Origin: Dyadobacter pollutisoli
GTDB taxonomy: Bacteria; Bacteroidota; Bacteroidia; Cytophagales; Spirosomataceae
Length of the DNA: 64,000 nucleotides
Direction of reading: 5' to 3'
Assembly (NCBI RefSeq): GCF_026625565.1
Contig: NZ_CP112998.1
Coordinates: 1,118,501 to 1,182,500 of the forward strand
The position numbers and the translations under genes are program-made. This document shows positions 17,673 through 27,300 of the stretch, piece by piece (the stretch's first letter is position 1; every line of letters begins with the position of its first letter). A model generated the notes under the pieces. It did no database searches, was not told the origin of the DNA, and saw only the letters and a list, made by a program, of their open reading frames with translations.

Positions 17673-18905
17673 TCAGTATTCGTTGATCCAGTCGATGACC
17701 GTTTGCAAAATCTTGATGACGGTCTGTTTGTCTTTTTCTTCGAAAGTGTAGGATTTCGAGCGCATGCTTTCCCAGGATATCTCTGGCTTTCTGGGCGTAG
17801 AAAGGAATGGCGTAATGCTCTCAAAAACGGCATTGAGTGATTTGGCTTTTAAAATCCGCACCGAATCCAGTGCTCTTAAAATCAGCCCGATCTGATCAAC
17901 GGAGAGTAACACCATGACCTTGAAAGGCTCTGGTTTTTGTTGTGATATGGCCGTGGAACCTTGCAGGTGTCCGGCTATATCCCACTGGCACATTTTTTCC
18001 AGGTAGTTGATCTCCTGGGTAAACCAGTCGCCAATGGCTTTCTTGACATCTGCCTGGTACGGGTGCAGTCTGACACCCGATTTTTTGTGCATCTGCTTGA
18101 ATTCCTTGTAGCTATGCAACAACTGAGTCATTTTTTCACGAGCAGAGCCAGAGCTATTGATGCGCCGGGCGAGCGTTTGGGTAAAGTAATTTATGAATGA
18201 TCGACTGTTGAAATTCATATAAACCAATAGTTCGACTATTGCATCATGGGCTTTGCGTTGATCGGAGATGCGGCTGATTTTTTCCAGTTCTTTCAGCAGC
18301 TCTTTTTTGTAAAAGATTTCTCGAAAAGTAATCGCGCGCTGACCTGGCTCTTGGCTGATATCAACCATTGATCTGAGTACAATATCGGTCAGGATCTGAT
18401 TGTCGGTGTGGCTCAACAGATCTGCTCGGATCAGATCAATGTGGCCGCCAAGCTCTTTTTGGGCATGGGAAACATAAGCTGGCCCAGCAGGATCATCCAA
18501 TGAGATATAGATATCCATCCGACTTTCCATGAAAGTGAGAAGCTCATAAATGCAGCAACTGATAGAATCAATGGCGCTGATGATCATCGGGTCGGGAATC
18601 TGGATCAAAGCCGCATTTTCATAGGCCTGATCCAGTAAGATCAGCAGCTTGCCATGCTGCTGATCAATAAGATGGAGTAGTTTTCGTCTGCCGGAAAGAC
18701 GCAGGTTTTGCCCCTTGAGAAAAGAGATATAGCTGAGCTTTTCTTGATGGGCTTTTCCGATAAGCGTTTGAAGTTGCTGGGCAGTCAGCGCTGTGGCATC
18801 TGTTTGAGCTGTATTCAAAACGGTTGTGAGGATAAAATCCAGCCATTCGATGGTGCGATGCTTTTCTATCATGAGAATTTCAAGTTTTGAGCCTAATATT
18901 TTCAT
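17673..18905 (-). CDS. unknown 410-aa helical protein
   Basis: I do not recognise this protein. It is largely alpha-helical, without a signal peptide or membrane segments, so it is cytoplasmic. The C-terminal 80 residues (VLLSVDQIGLILRALDSVRI to SWESMRSKSYTFEEKDKQ) resemble a helical tail I associate with uncharacterised proteins of Bacteroidetes mobile elements; a relation to RteC-type regulators is possible but unproven. It is followed by a Crp-type regulator. Upstream, across an intrinsic terminator, is the 47-codon peptide gene. Read-through could co-express them. Confidence 0.6.
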   Translation of the reverse strand: MKILGSKLEILMIEKHRTIEWLDFILTTVLNTAQTDATALTAQQLQTLIGKAHQEKLSYISFLKGQNLRLSGRRKLLHLIDQQHGKLLILLDQAYENAALIQIPDPMIISAIDSISCCIYELLTFMESRMDIYISLDDPAGPAYVSHAQKELGGHIDLIRADLLSHTDNQILTDIVLRSMVDISQEPGQRAITFREIFYKKELLKELEKISRISDQRKAHDAIVELLVYMNFNSRSFINYFTQTLARRINSSGSAREKMTQLLHSYKEFKQMHKKSGVRLHPYQADVKKAIGDWFTQEINYLEKMCQWDIAGHLQGSTAISQQKPEPFKVMVLLSVDQIGLILRALDSVRILKAKSLNAVFESITPFLSTPRKPEISWESMRSKSYTFEEKDKQTVIKILQTVIDWINEY

Positions 18906-18978
18906 TTTTAGAAGAGGGGATCTGGTGCGCTGTGCGCCTTTGGGTGGCCCGACTCACCGATCTTTTTTGCAGGGCACT

Positions 18979-19008
18979 AAAAAGCAGCTATCGGGAAAAG
19001 ATAGCTGC
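18979..19008 (-). terminator. intrinsic terminator after the 47-codon peptide gene
   Basis: On the minus strand a perfect 9-bp stem (GCAGCTATC and complement, 18984-19008) with a 7-base loop is followed by five T residues. It begins 28 bases after the peptide stop codon and about 74 bases before the 410-aa gene start. It marks the end of a very short transcript and supports the peptide gene as real. Confidence 0.8.
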
Positions 19009-19036
19009 CAGACTCGGTTAGGTACACCTTGGTGAT

Positions 19037-19180
19037 TTACCTTCGGATAATCATCGTGCAAATCATGCCACTGGTGGTGATGGGTTCTTCTTGCGAGGTT
19101 TTAGCCAGGTTCCGCCAGATTTGGCCCTGATAATGATGCAACCAAGTTTGTTTTAGAACGAGCTTTTGATTTTTTTTCAT
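19037..19180 (-). CDS. 47-aa peptide, candidate RiPP precursor
   Basis: A small open frame with its own terminator 28 bases downstream. The N-terminus MKKNQKLVLKQT resembles the K(L)xLxK start of Bacteroidota class I lanthipeptide leaders. The C-terminal 20 residues hold five Thr/Ser and one Cys (TSQEEPITTSGMICTMIIRR), the residues a LanB/cyclase pair would use. No GG cleavage motif is visible. A LanB gene lies 5.2 kb away on the same strand. The precursor idea is an inference. It could instead be a regulatory leader peptide for the 410-aa gene or a standalone small protein. Confidence 0.45.
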   Translation of the reverse strand: MKKNQKLVLKQTWLHHYQGQIWRNLAKTSQEEPITTSGMICTMIIRR

Positions 19181-19436
19181 GATGCAGTATTGAATTAGTG
19201 GACATTAGGACATCAAGCAAAACAAGGTGGGTATATCAAGGCGCTGAAATTTATGTGACCAAACCTGGTAATTTTGTTTCGAATGGGAGCATTGTAGGTT
19301 TGAAACCTTCCATGCTCGTTACAGTGGCTTGAGGTAGAGGCAGCTCACGCGCTATCACAAGGAAGTGCTGATTGCGATTTAAAGAATTACAGGCAGCTTC
19401 TCTTTGATTAAATCCTTAGAGAGCTACGACACGATT

Positions 19437-19720
19437 ATGGATAAAGTGGCAATAGGAAGCAGTTTTGCCAGCGTGCTCAAGTATGTCCTTGCAACGGCCA
19501 GAAGCCAGCATTCTCCATGCGGTGGATGTGAGGGAAGCGAGCATTTAGTCAGCGGCAGATGATTTTAACATGCAGCGTTATAAGAACTGGAGGTGGGAAA
19601 GCTGTAGGACGTATTGTACTGAGCTGGAACTGCTCCTAATGCGACGACAGGAATTTTCTCTCTCGCCGGAGAATTTTTGAGGATTGTTGTGGTGAGAATT
19701 GCATCAAAAACATTTTTTAG
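19437..19720 (+). pseudogene. decayed relaxase (MobB-like, MOBP type), N-terminal fragment
   Basis: Reading across frames gives the start of a Bacteroidetes relaxase in pieces. The frame from ATG 19437 gives MDKVAIGSSFASVLKYVL. Another frame then gives ASILHAVDVREASI, a stop, and SAADDFNMQRYKN. A third gives GGGKAVGRIVLSWN. These match in order the family pattern GSSF...YVL, then DFNLQR, then GKAVGHIVLSW. At least two frameshifts and one in-frame stop make it dead. Nothing downstream is preserved clearly, and the AbiEi-like gene (minus) begins its 3' end at 19738. Confidence 0.75.
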
Positions 19721-19737
19721 TTCGCCATACCTCATGC

Positions 19738-20760
19738 TTAATCAAATTTTTTTGCGAGACGATTTTCGTATAAGATTTGTGCTGTTTCTATGCACCGAGG
19801 ATCTCCCGTGATCATCAAATCTGCGTAAGTTATAATTTCAGGGGCCTCTAATCGCTGGCAGCCTTGGAACGTGGGGGCAAAGAAGCGTTTGTAAATTTTT
19901 AGGTTACCGTCTTCTTTGGGAATGAGTTGTAATTTTCTTATTAGCTCTACCTTGTTTTGAGATGTATAGATAGTCCACTGCTGGGGATTCAGATAATTGG
20001 TTAAATATTCACCGGCCGGTTCTCCGCCCCAGACTGCTCCCTCCGGAAGATCGAGCTCCTTCCACTGATCAATCTCGCGAAAAAAGTAAGTGCCCAAAAG
20101 TAAGGATGGTTTCAATACATTGGCGTAGCCGATTAGCCAGTTTTCCAACAACTGTTTTTTATTATTGAGCAGCATTCTTTTTTTATTCACTTCGAGCAGA
20201 TATCCATCTTCTTTCAATGCAGATATCACTGGCTTGATCGTGCCCAGTGCAACAGTGGCAAGGCTGGCAATTTGGCGGTATGTGTAGTTGACATAGGTCT
20301 CGTTTTCTAAAAATATGTAGACGATTCGGAGCCCCGCTTTGGTAAATGCTCGGTTCCTCTTGGTTTGTTCTTTGTCAATACGCACGGCTTTTTGGCCTTC
20401 TAACCAAATCAGCGTTTCGCCATCTGCCACATAGATGTTGCCTGCCACGTCCAAATAAGCTATTCCTTCTTCGCGTAGACGTTGTTTCTGTGCTGGAAAA
20501 ATCTTTTCGGCGATTAACAGAAATGGTTTGTTCTTTTTAGCTTGGTGTAAAAGTTCGTCTATAAAGTAGCCGCGAAATTCACCTTTAATTTCTGTTATAA
20601 ATGTCAGCGGTTTACCTTTAATACTTAGTGAAGTCTTTCCATCAAAGCCTGGGTCAGGCCGTGCGATTGTTGGCTCCCAAGTTCCTTTTATGCCAGTGTG
20701 GCCCTCCAGATTTTTCAAGGCAGTCTCAGCAATTTCTCTTTCGCTAGTAGTTCTGTTCAT
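19738..20760 (-). CDS. AbiEi-like type IV antitoxin / transcriptional regulator
   Basis: A 340-aa protein resembling type IV AbiEi-family antitoxins. Its central segment is GIAYLDVAGNIYVADGETLI, a winged-helix stretch follows (YTYRQIASLATVALGTIKPV), and a C-terminal part contains AVWGGEPAGEYLTNYLNPQQ. I start at 20760 because the region before it (20761-20790) holds operator-like TGTTCA repeats; the ATG at 20790 would add 10 residues. AbiEi normally represses its promoter and counters an AbiEii nucleotidyltransferase. No AbiEii gene is adjacent, so it is an orphan here. Confidence 0.75.
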   Translation of the reverse strand: MNRTTSEREIAETALKNLEGHTGIKGTWEPTIARPDPGFDGKTSLSIKGKPLTFITEIKGEFRGYFIDELLHQAKKNKPFLLIAEKIFPAQKQRLREEGIAYLDVAGNIYVADGETLIWLEGQKAVRIDKEQTKRNRAFTKAGLRIVYIFLENETYVNYTYRQIASLATVALGTIKPVISALKEDGYLLEVNKKRMLLNNKKQLLENWLIGYANVLKPSLLLGTYFFREIDQWKELDLPEGAVWGGEPAGEYLTNYLNPQQWTIYTSQNKVELIRKLQLIPKEDGNLKIYKRFFAPTFQGCQRLEAPEIITYADLMITGDPRCIETAQILYENRLAKKFD

Positions 20761-20770
20761 TTTTTTATCT

Positions 20771-20806
20771 TGTTCGTGTTCAGTGAACATAAAATAATAA
20801 TGAACA
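20771..20806. promoter_or_regulatory. TGTTCA repeats, likely operator of the AbiEi-like gene
   Basis: A 13-base inverted repeat (TGTTCA, one base, TGAACA; 20777-20789) lies 17 bases before the preferred start. A related half-site TGTTCG is at 20771 and another TGAACA at 20801. Repeated symmetrical sites at the start of an AbiEi-type gene fit autorepression. Confidence 0.55.
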
Positions 20807-20986
20807 GCTCCCTAGTCTTTTGATTTTCCTGTGATGAGCTTACCAATGATTTTGGCATGAGTTTAGGCTCATGGCAGGTATTGGGTTCAATCATGCATCA
20901 ATAAGTCAGTTTCACCCAAAGGATCAATTGTCTGGGACATCGCTACTTAGTCAGGAACTGAAAGCTAAAAAGCATATTTTTGAATC

Positions 20987-21895
20987 ATGGCTAAGCACAC
21001 ATCAAAGCACGACACTTTCATCAGGGCTATTATGGCCAATCAGCAAATCGCCCTGGATTATTTTCGGATTTGTCTACCTGAACATGTCATTAAAAAGCTG
21101 GATTTTTCCACTTTTAGGCAGCTTCCGGACACATACGTCTCCAAGGATTTGCAAAAATCAATGTCTGATATTCTGTACGAATGCCGTATGGCTGGTGGCG
21201 AACAACGAGTTAAAATCTCCCTTCTGATCGAACACAAGAGCTATATTGATAAAAATGTACCTATCCAAATCGGTAGCTACATTTTTTCGGGGATGCTGAA
21301 ACAGATCGGAAATGGTGAAAAGCCCTCGCTGATCATTCCAATACTGCTCTATCACGGTAAAAACCGCTGGGAATATAACACGCTTTCCGGCCTGTTCGAA
21401 AACATAGGACCCGAGCTGCTGGGATTTTTGCCCGAATACCAGTACATTTTTCACAACCTAGGGCAAATCCCAGACCAGCAGATCCAGGCTTTGCACAATA
21501 AGTTCCTGGCCGCCTCGCTGCTGGCGTTGAAGTACAGCGCATTAAAAGACAGGCTTGGTAAACTGATTCCAACGATACTGGCACTAGCCGGTGAAATGGA
21601 CCAGAACTTGCAAAGTAGCCTTATTGTTTATACATTCGTGAGTAGCGATCTCACCGTACAGCAGGTTCTCGAGCTGATCACATCGCTACCTACTCAAACG
21701 AAAGAAACTGTCATGAATACCTTGGATTTTTTTGTAGAGAAAGGCCGGAACGAGGGGCATTTGGAAAAGACCGAAAAAGCGGTCCGGAACCTGATCAAAC
21801 AGTCCTTACTTACAGATGAACAGATTGCGTCTGCCCTAGAGGTAACCGCAGACTATGTATCCGATATCCGCAAGCAACTTGGTCAGGCCAGTTAG
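20987..21895 (+). CDS. Rpn-family recombination-promoting nuclease/putative transposase
   Basis: A 302-aa protein starting KHDTFIRAIMANQQIALDYF, with DTYVSKDLQKSMSDILYECR and then ISLLIEHKSYIDKNVPIQIG, i.e. the PD-(D/E)xK nuclease core (D..E.K) of the Rpn/Transposase_31 family. The C-terminus has a helix-rich tail ending in a degenerate HTH (SLLTDEQIASALEVTADYVS). Such genes are mobile and promote RecA-independent recombination in Enterobacteria; here the role is inferred. It is transcribed opposite to the flanking genes, as for a later insertion. Confidence 0.88.
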   Translation: MAKHTSKHDTFIRAIMANQQIALDYFRICLPEHVIKKLDFSTFRQLPDTYVSKDLQKSMSDILYECRMAGGEQRVKISLLIEHKSYIDKNVPIQIGSYIFSGMLKQIGNGEKPSLIIPILLYHGKNRWEYNTLSGLFENIGPELLGFLPEYQYIFHNLGQIPDQQIQALHNKFLAASLLALKYSALKDRLGKLIPTILALAGEMDQNLQSSLIVYTFVSSDLTVQQVLELITSLPTQTKETVMNTLDFFVEKGRNEGHLEKTEKAVRNLIKQSLLTDEQIASALEVTADYVSDIRKQLGQAS

Positions 21896-22269
21896 CACTT
21901 TCTGCATTAGTTGATTGATCCGCTAGGTTCCGTATCATTTCATCGGCAAATCAAAAGTTACGGTCAAGCTTAGGTTACTGGTAAAGGAAGCCTTGCTTTA
22001 CCAACCGATGTAAGGTTTTACCAACCGTTAGCCATGAAATATAGTAGGCCTAGCACATTTACTGCCAAGCAAGCACCTTCGGTATGGAGTTCTCAGACCA
22101 TATCATACAAGAGTTTCCGGCAGCCTCATCCGGATGCGAACAAGGGACGTTGGTCACAACAGGAGCTCAAGCAAAAGTCGAACACTTTATTCAAAACCGT
22201 AACCGTAAACCGGTGGTGGCATTCGAAGGACTGTCTGCAAAACAAATGCCGTTGTTGGCGTTTTCTCAC
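21896..22269. other. 374-bp intergenic region
   Basis: Between the Rpn gene and the histidine kinase 3' end I find no supportable gene. A plus-strand frame from 22084 runs into the kinase gene in antisense, and I take its readable-looking residues as chance or as an unidentified relic. A short repeated phrase TTTACCAACCG (22000s) occurs twice. Confidence 0.4.
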
Positions 22270-23415
22270 CTAGGCTTTGGCCTTCAAAGCAAATCTGATT
22301 CTGACCGTGAAGCTCGTCTTGTTTTCCGAGATTTGCAGCTGGTGGTTTTTGGGGAAATACAGTTCAAGACGTTGTCTGATGTTGGCCAAACCGATGCCCG
22401 AATTGTCGTCGTCCTGTGAAGCGGCACTGTTTTGGGTCTTACTGTTTGAAATCATAAAAATAAGCTCGCCCTCTTTGGTTGTCAAAAGAATATCAATCCA
22501 GCAATCATCCAGGGCCTTATAGACTCCGTGTTTGAAAGCGTTTTCAGTAAGTGTAATCAGCATCAGGGTGGGAATATAGACCTGATGAGACATGTCTCCG
22601 TCTTGATTGATGCTTACTCTGAGCCGATCATCGAAGCGCTTCGATTCCATATGCACAAAGTGCAGAAGTGCATTCCACTCCTTGTGAAGCAGAATCATAT
22701 TGTGGGTTGTTTCATAGAGCGCAAAATGCAACACACCCGTCAGGTCTTCAAGGTATTCGGCAGCACGCTCGCTGACGGGTTGGATTTCGGCATAGGCGGC
22801 ATTAACCGCATTCAAAACAAAATGGGGAGCAGGCTGGGACCTTAATGTTTGCAGCTCGTTTTTCAGTTTATCGGCTTGAAGTTCCAATTTTTGGATCTGA
22901 GCGAGTAAGCCGAACTTGGTCATTTTCAGCCCTATCGGAAGGAAGAGCAATTGTATCTCGGTCAGATCATACATCAAAAGGATGAGTATTTCTGAGGGTT
23001 TGCTCTCACTGATGGGCCGAAGGTAGTTTTGGCCAAAATGCTGGAAAGGGCTCGAAAGCGATTGGAGTCCGTAGACCGATTCGAGCAGCAAAAATAAAGA
23101 CACATTCATCACATGCATGAGCAGTACCATCAACACGACTATCCTAATGACTAGATCAAGGCCCTGATAGCGATGTTTGAGCACATCAAAGATCAATACG
23201 GAGAGATAAAATACGGGAACAAAGCGAAAATAGTAAAGGCCATAGGAAACCACCCAGCGCGGTGTGAGCTTGATCTCATCGCCAGAATCAATGAAATACA
23301 GCAAATGCAATGCGATAAAGGCAAGCCAGAATGCAGCATGATACCGAGTTCTTTGTGCCGGATTTTGCTCTCGGAAAAAATACCGGTTTATAAAATCCTG
23401 GTGGTTGTTATCCAT
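22270..23415 (-). CDS. LytS-type sensor histidine kinase
   Basis: A 381-aa kinase. About four membrane segments (residues 28-160) precede a coiled-coil linker and a His_kinase/HATPase_c region. The H-box reads RSQPAPHFVLNAVNAAY, where the usual form is QxNPHFLFN, so the flanking residues are altered but the His is kept. The N-box is TENAFKHG and a G-box is DNSGIGLANIRQRLELYF. It would phosphorylate the response regulator whose stop it overlaps by 8 bases. With no extracellular domain, it probably senses a membrane-associated signal. Confidence 0.9.
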   Translation of the reverse strand: MDNNHQDFINRYFFREQNPAQRTRYHAAFWLAFIALHLLYFIDSGDEIKLTPRWVVSYGLYYFRFVPVFYLSVLIFDVLKHRYQGLDLVIRIVVLMVLLMHVMNVSLFLLLESVYGLQSLSSPFQHFGQNYLRPISESKPSEILILLMYDLTEIQLLFLPIGLKMTKFGLLAQIQKLELQADKLKNELQTLRSQPAPHFVLNAVNAAYAEIQPVSERAAEYLEDLTGVLHFALYETTHNMILLHKEWNALLHFVHMESKRFDDRLRVSINQDGDMSHQVYIPTLMLITLTENAFKHGVYKALDDCWIDILLTTKEGELIFMISNSKTQNSAASQDDDNSGIGLANIRQRLELYFPKNHQLQISENKTSFTVRIRFALKAKA

Positions 23416-24244
23416 AGGATACAGGAAGTCTTCTCAAAAAATCATTTCTTAACTCCTTGGAAATCATTGCTTTAAAACCCAGATCTGTCAAGTAGATCTC
23501 ATTGCCGCTGATGTGGCTGATGTGTGCACTGTTGATAATATACGAGCGGTGGGTCTGAATGAAATGCGGCGGCAGGTTTTTGAGAAGAAGCGTCAGCGAT
23601 GTCCTGACCACAAGCTTATGGGCTCTCGAATAGATCTGAACGTAGTTGCCATAGCTTTGGATCATGTAGATGTGTTTGTATTCAAGGGGGTAAATGTTCT
23701 TATCGACTTTGACCCACATCATTTTCTCGGCAAACACGGGCGAATCTGCTGGGCTGGCCAGGGCCGTGTCCGCCGGCCTGGTACAGTCGACGATCTGAAA
23801 TGGGTGGTGCGGATGAGGCTCATTAGTAGCTGCCGCAGCGGGCCGCTCGTTTCGTGACGGGTCAGGATTGCCGCGTTCTCTGACTTTGTTGACCGCCCTT
23901 AAAAACCGGGGAAAAGAAATAGGTTTTAAAAGAAAGTCGGTCACATCATACTCATATCCCTGTATGGCAAACTTTTCATGGGCCGTTGTCAAAATCACCG
24001 AGGCAGAGATCCTGCCGGCGAGCCCGAGCATTTCAATGCCCGACAGGTGGGGCATGTCAACGTCTAGAAAAATGATATCGGGCCTTATTGAGGATATGAG
24101 CTCCAAGGCCCGGACGGCATTCATACAGCTATGGGTGAATTCAAGCCAGGGGACTTTGCCCATATGGAATTTTAAGGTTTTGTGTGCCGAGCTCTCATCG
24201 TCAATGATCAGGCATTGCAGTGGGGTGGTAGCTTCTAGCTTCAT
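23408..24244 (-). CDS. LytTR-family response regulator
   Basis: A 278-aa regulator. The receiver domain (about residues 10-125) has the acidic pair DDE, the phospho-acceptor in FLDVDMPHLSG, a Thr in ILTTAHE and Lys in LLKPIS. A 60-residue linker rich in Ala/Pro/His follows, then a LytTR DNA-binding domain (IQSYGNYVQIYSRAHKLVVR to HFIQTHRSYIINSAHISHIS). It overlaps the kinase gene by 8 bases (co-expressed). It lies 93 bases after the LanB gene on the same strand, so it may control that gene. Confidence 0.92.
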   Translation of the reverse strand: MKLEATTPLQCLIIDDESSAHKTLKFHMGKVPWLEFTHSCMNAVRALELISSIRPDIIFLDVDMPHLSGIEMLGLAGRISASVILTTAHEKFAIQGYEYDVTDFLLKPISFPRFLRAVNKVRERGNPDPSRNERPAAAATNEPHPHHPFQIVDCTRPADTALASPADSPVFAEKMMWVKVDKNIYPLEYKHIYMIQSYGNYVQIYSRAHKLVVRTSLTLLLKNLPPHFIQTHRSYIINSAHISHISGNEIYLTDLGFKAMISKELRNDFLRRLPVSYG

Positions 24245-24337
24245 TGCAATAAGTGTTTAAGTACTATGCATCCGACTGGTAGGTACGCGTCACAGGATTG
24301 GTTCGAGGGGGCTAAGTGAATTTAAATAAATTTTCGG

Positions 24338-27300
24338 TTACATGCTGCCATTTTTGGCTGATTTTTTGCTGAAATCACGGTTTTTCAAGAGAGTGACATA
24401 GTAGTTCTTTAGATATTTATAGATGACAAACTCTTGCGTTCTATGCTGGCTGCTAAACCACCGGTTCAAAAACAGGTGAAGCAGATGCGGGGCGAGCTGC
24501 TGTGAGAATTGCGGGTCGTCCGTCAAAACAGGGGCCAGCAGCGCCTTGATTTTGGTTGAGCGCGCTTCAAAGTAGTCTTGAAACGGCGCCATCCCGGCTT
24601 GGGTGCCTGCCCATTCCAAGACACTGGCAATCTCTGCTCTGTGCAGGCGATAGTCTCGATTGATTGTGACCGTTAGGCGCCCCTGCGCGTCCTGCTCATC
24701 AGAGAACTGCGCATCCAGGGCCTGGATTAACGCATTCTTTTGATATGGGTCTAGGCCCAGGTCACTTAAAAGCGCATCGGCGCCTTGGAGTGCTGCAAGC
24801 CAGGACAGGTCCGGGTTGTTTGGAGCGGACAGCAGACAAAGGCACCGGTAAACAGTCTGGCTGTCCAGATGAAATATGGATTCAACCTGCTCATAGTATT
24901 GCGCCCCGTAGCGTTCGGGCTCTCTTTGGTAAATATCGGTTTGCATGCCCGATACTGCGCCGGTTTGAACTAACGGTGCTAGCGCCTGATGTAGTTCTTG
25001 AAGAACCTTTACCCAGAATTCCGATTTGCCAGGATAATAGAAGCGTATGCGAATATGGGGTTTTGGATCCTGGTAGCGGATGTAAAACCATTTATCAATC
25101 ACCTTGGAGCTTATCAGCTTTTCTGATAATGGCCCCAGTTGACCGGTGATGATTTGGTCAGAGAGTCCTGGGCTACAATAAATTTTTACGTAAAGCCAGC
25201 TGCTGGTGAGCATAAAGGCTCTGGCTGGATTTTCAAGGCCCGGCTTGGGCGGCGTGCTGCTGGCGACGGGGTTTTGATGATTAGCAAATGGTATGATGAT
25301 CTCGCTGGAAAAGTGTTTTCCTTCATCTTTCAGCATGCCCTTAAAAGGCTCTTCCAGGTTTTCGGTGAGCCGCAGGCTGCCATCTTTCTTTAGTATCTGA
25401 GCTAACAGCGCTAATGAGATCGGATGCTCGCTGTCAATCAGAAGCTGGTTGTCGTGGTTTCCCACCGTAAAATACCGCGGGAGTCTTCGTTTGCCTTTGA
25501 TTTCTTTCCACCAAACCCTGAGAGGCTCTTGGCTTGAAAGGGAATTCTTTTTTTGTAGTGTCTTCAGCGCGGCAAGCTCGGCTGGACCCAACTGCCAGCT
25601 TGCTTTACTTATCACCAGCTTTTCATATTGCACCCTGGGCAGAAATGGGCTGTTGGAAAAACGGCCCCAGTCCCAGTACAGGGCTGTGCTGTGCTGGCTG
25701 GCCAGCTCGCAAAGAAAGCGGTAGATCGGAAGGCCCTGGCTGTAATTGTGGGCGCAGCTTAAAACCGGGATCACTTCCTTCTGGTATTTTGTGCTACGTA
25801 AGCTTAGTTTTTTCCCGTCATCGCTACCGACAGTTAGATCACATAGGCCTAAGTTGTGCCGAGCGCCGCTACTGGCCAGATAGCAAATCTCAAAGTCCCG
25901 GAATGCAGCTCGGGCCGTGACATTGGCATCTCTTAAATTGGCAATATGGGCAATTTCGGCAAAGATCACCTCGGGTCGGTGTTTTTGCTCGGTTTGGATG
26001 ATGCTGGCGATTTGATGGCGCAGGGATGCATCGGCCACACCGAACCGTGTTAGCAGATGCGTTGCCGAAGGTCCGCTGAGCGCTTTTAGCTCAAATAGAA
26101 AATCGGCGTTGTCAAGGGCCTGTTGGGATGCGGTGATGATACTTCCCAGCAAATAAAAGCTCTCCGGTAAGCCTGCGACAGCATTGCTACCTGGGTGAAG
26201 CATTTGATCTGTCAGCTGTATGCATTGCGCATTTGGGGCCATAAAGTCCATAAAGACGGCTTCTACCAACGGGTCGGTGGCATCCTCATCGGCCGGGTCG
26301 GTAAATTCCAAACCCGCAAGGAGCGACTTGCTCCACTGAATATCATTTTTGAGCGCACCGTAGCCGACCCCGTAGTCATAGTCTAAGGCTTGCAAAAGCG
26401 GAACCTGCTGCTGGCCGTACCGGGCATTTAAATCCCGGGCGAAGATGGCAAGGTCTTTGCTCTGACCGGTTTTGCAGAGACGTCCCATTTTGAGTATCCT
26501 CGCACGCAGGTAATCAATTGTTTTCTGGCTCAAAGTGGCCCTCTGGGTAGGGAAACAAAGATCGGTCTGAATGCAAGGGGTATTGGGGCGATCAGCAAGG
26601 AGGTTGCCCACCTGTTGATCCAGGTTTTCGAAAGTGTGGTTTTCAGCCAGGCCTTTTTCCAGTTTCCTGAGCCCTTTGACCAGTGCGCCGCTGCCTTCGA
26701 GCTGGTCGGTACGCGCAATAAGCAAGCGCAGGTAATCTGGTCCGGTAATATTCATTTCAATTCCCGAGACGAGCAGCTGACTATCGACAAGGGATTTTAA
26801 ATAGGCCCACGCGTTGGCTTTGGAAAGATTGGCACCCATAAGAAAAGCCACCAGCTCCGACGGTAAAAGGCCGTTCCGGGCTTTTTTCAGAAGCTCATCC
26901 AGTACGGGGTGGGCTACGGCCTCGTTGAGGGAAAAGCCGGCAGCGTCATGGTTTGAGAGCCGCTGCACAAAGCGGAATGTATCCCCCAATTTATACAGGG
27001 AAGTATTAGGGTAAAATCGAAGCTGCTTGACGTACCTGGGATTTTTTAAAATCAAATCTTTAATGGACCCTAAAATACGGTGATCTAGCCTGCGATGTCT
27101 TTGCAGCGGCAGTTTTGAAAACTCGATATCTGTTTTATTGGAAATGGCAGCCGGAAAGTAACCGGCAAAAAGGCCGAACGGTGTGCATCGATGGCACCAA
27201 CGGACCAGGTATTTGTAAAGGCTCATGAGCAGTTTTTGCTTGCCGCTAACAGTCCCGGTTTGCAGCAGTTGCAAGGTGGCATCATATACCTCCGTGGAGG

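Noticed and set aside
20987..21895. Calling the Rpn-type gene an active transposon
   Set aside because: Rpn proteins are nucleases named as putative transposases; no target duplications or terminal repeats are seen.
22084..22419. Plus-strand frame of 111 codons near the histidine kinase 3' end
   Set aside because: Half of it is antisense to the kinase gene and the rest matches no family; codon pattern looks random.
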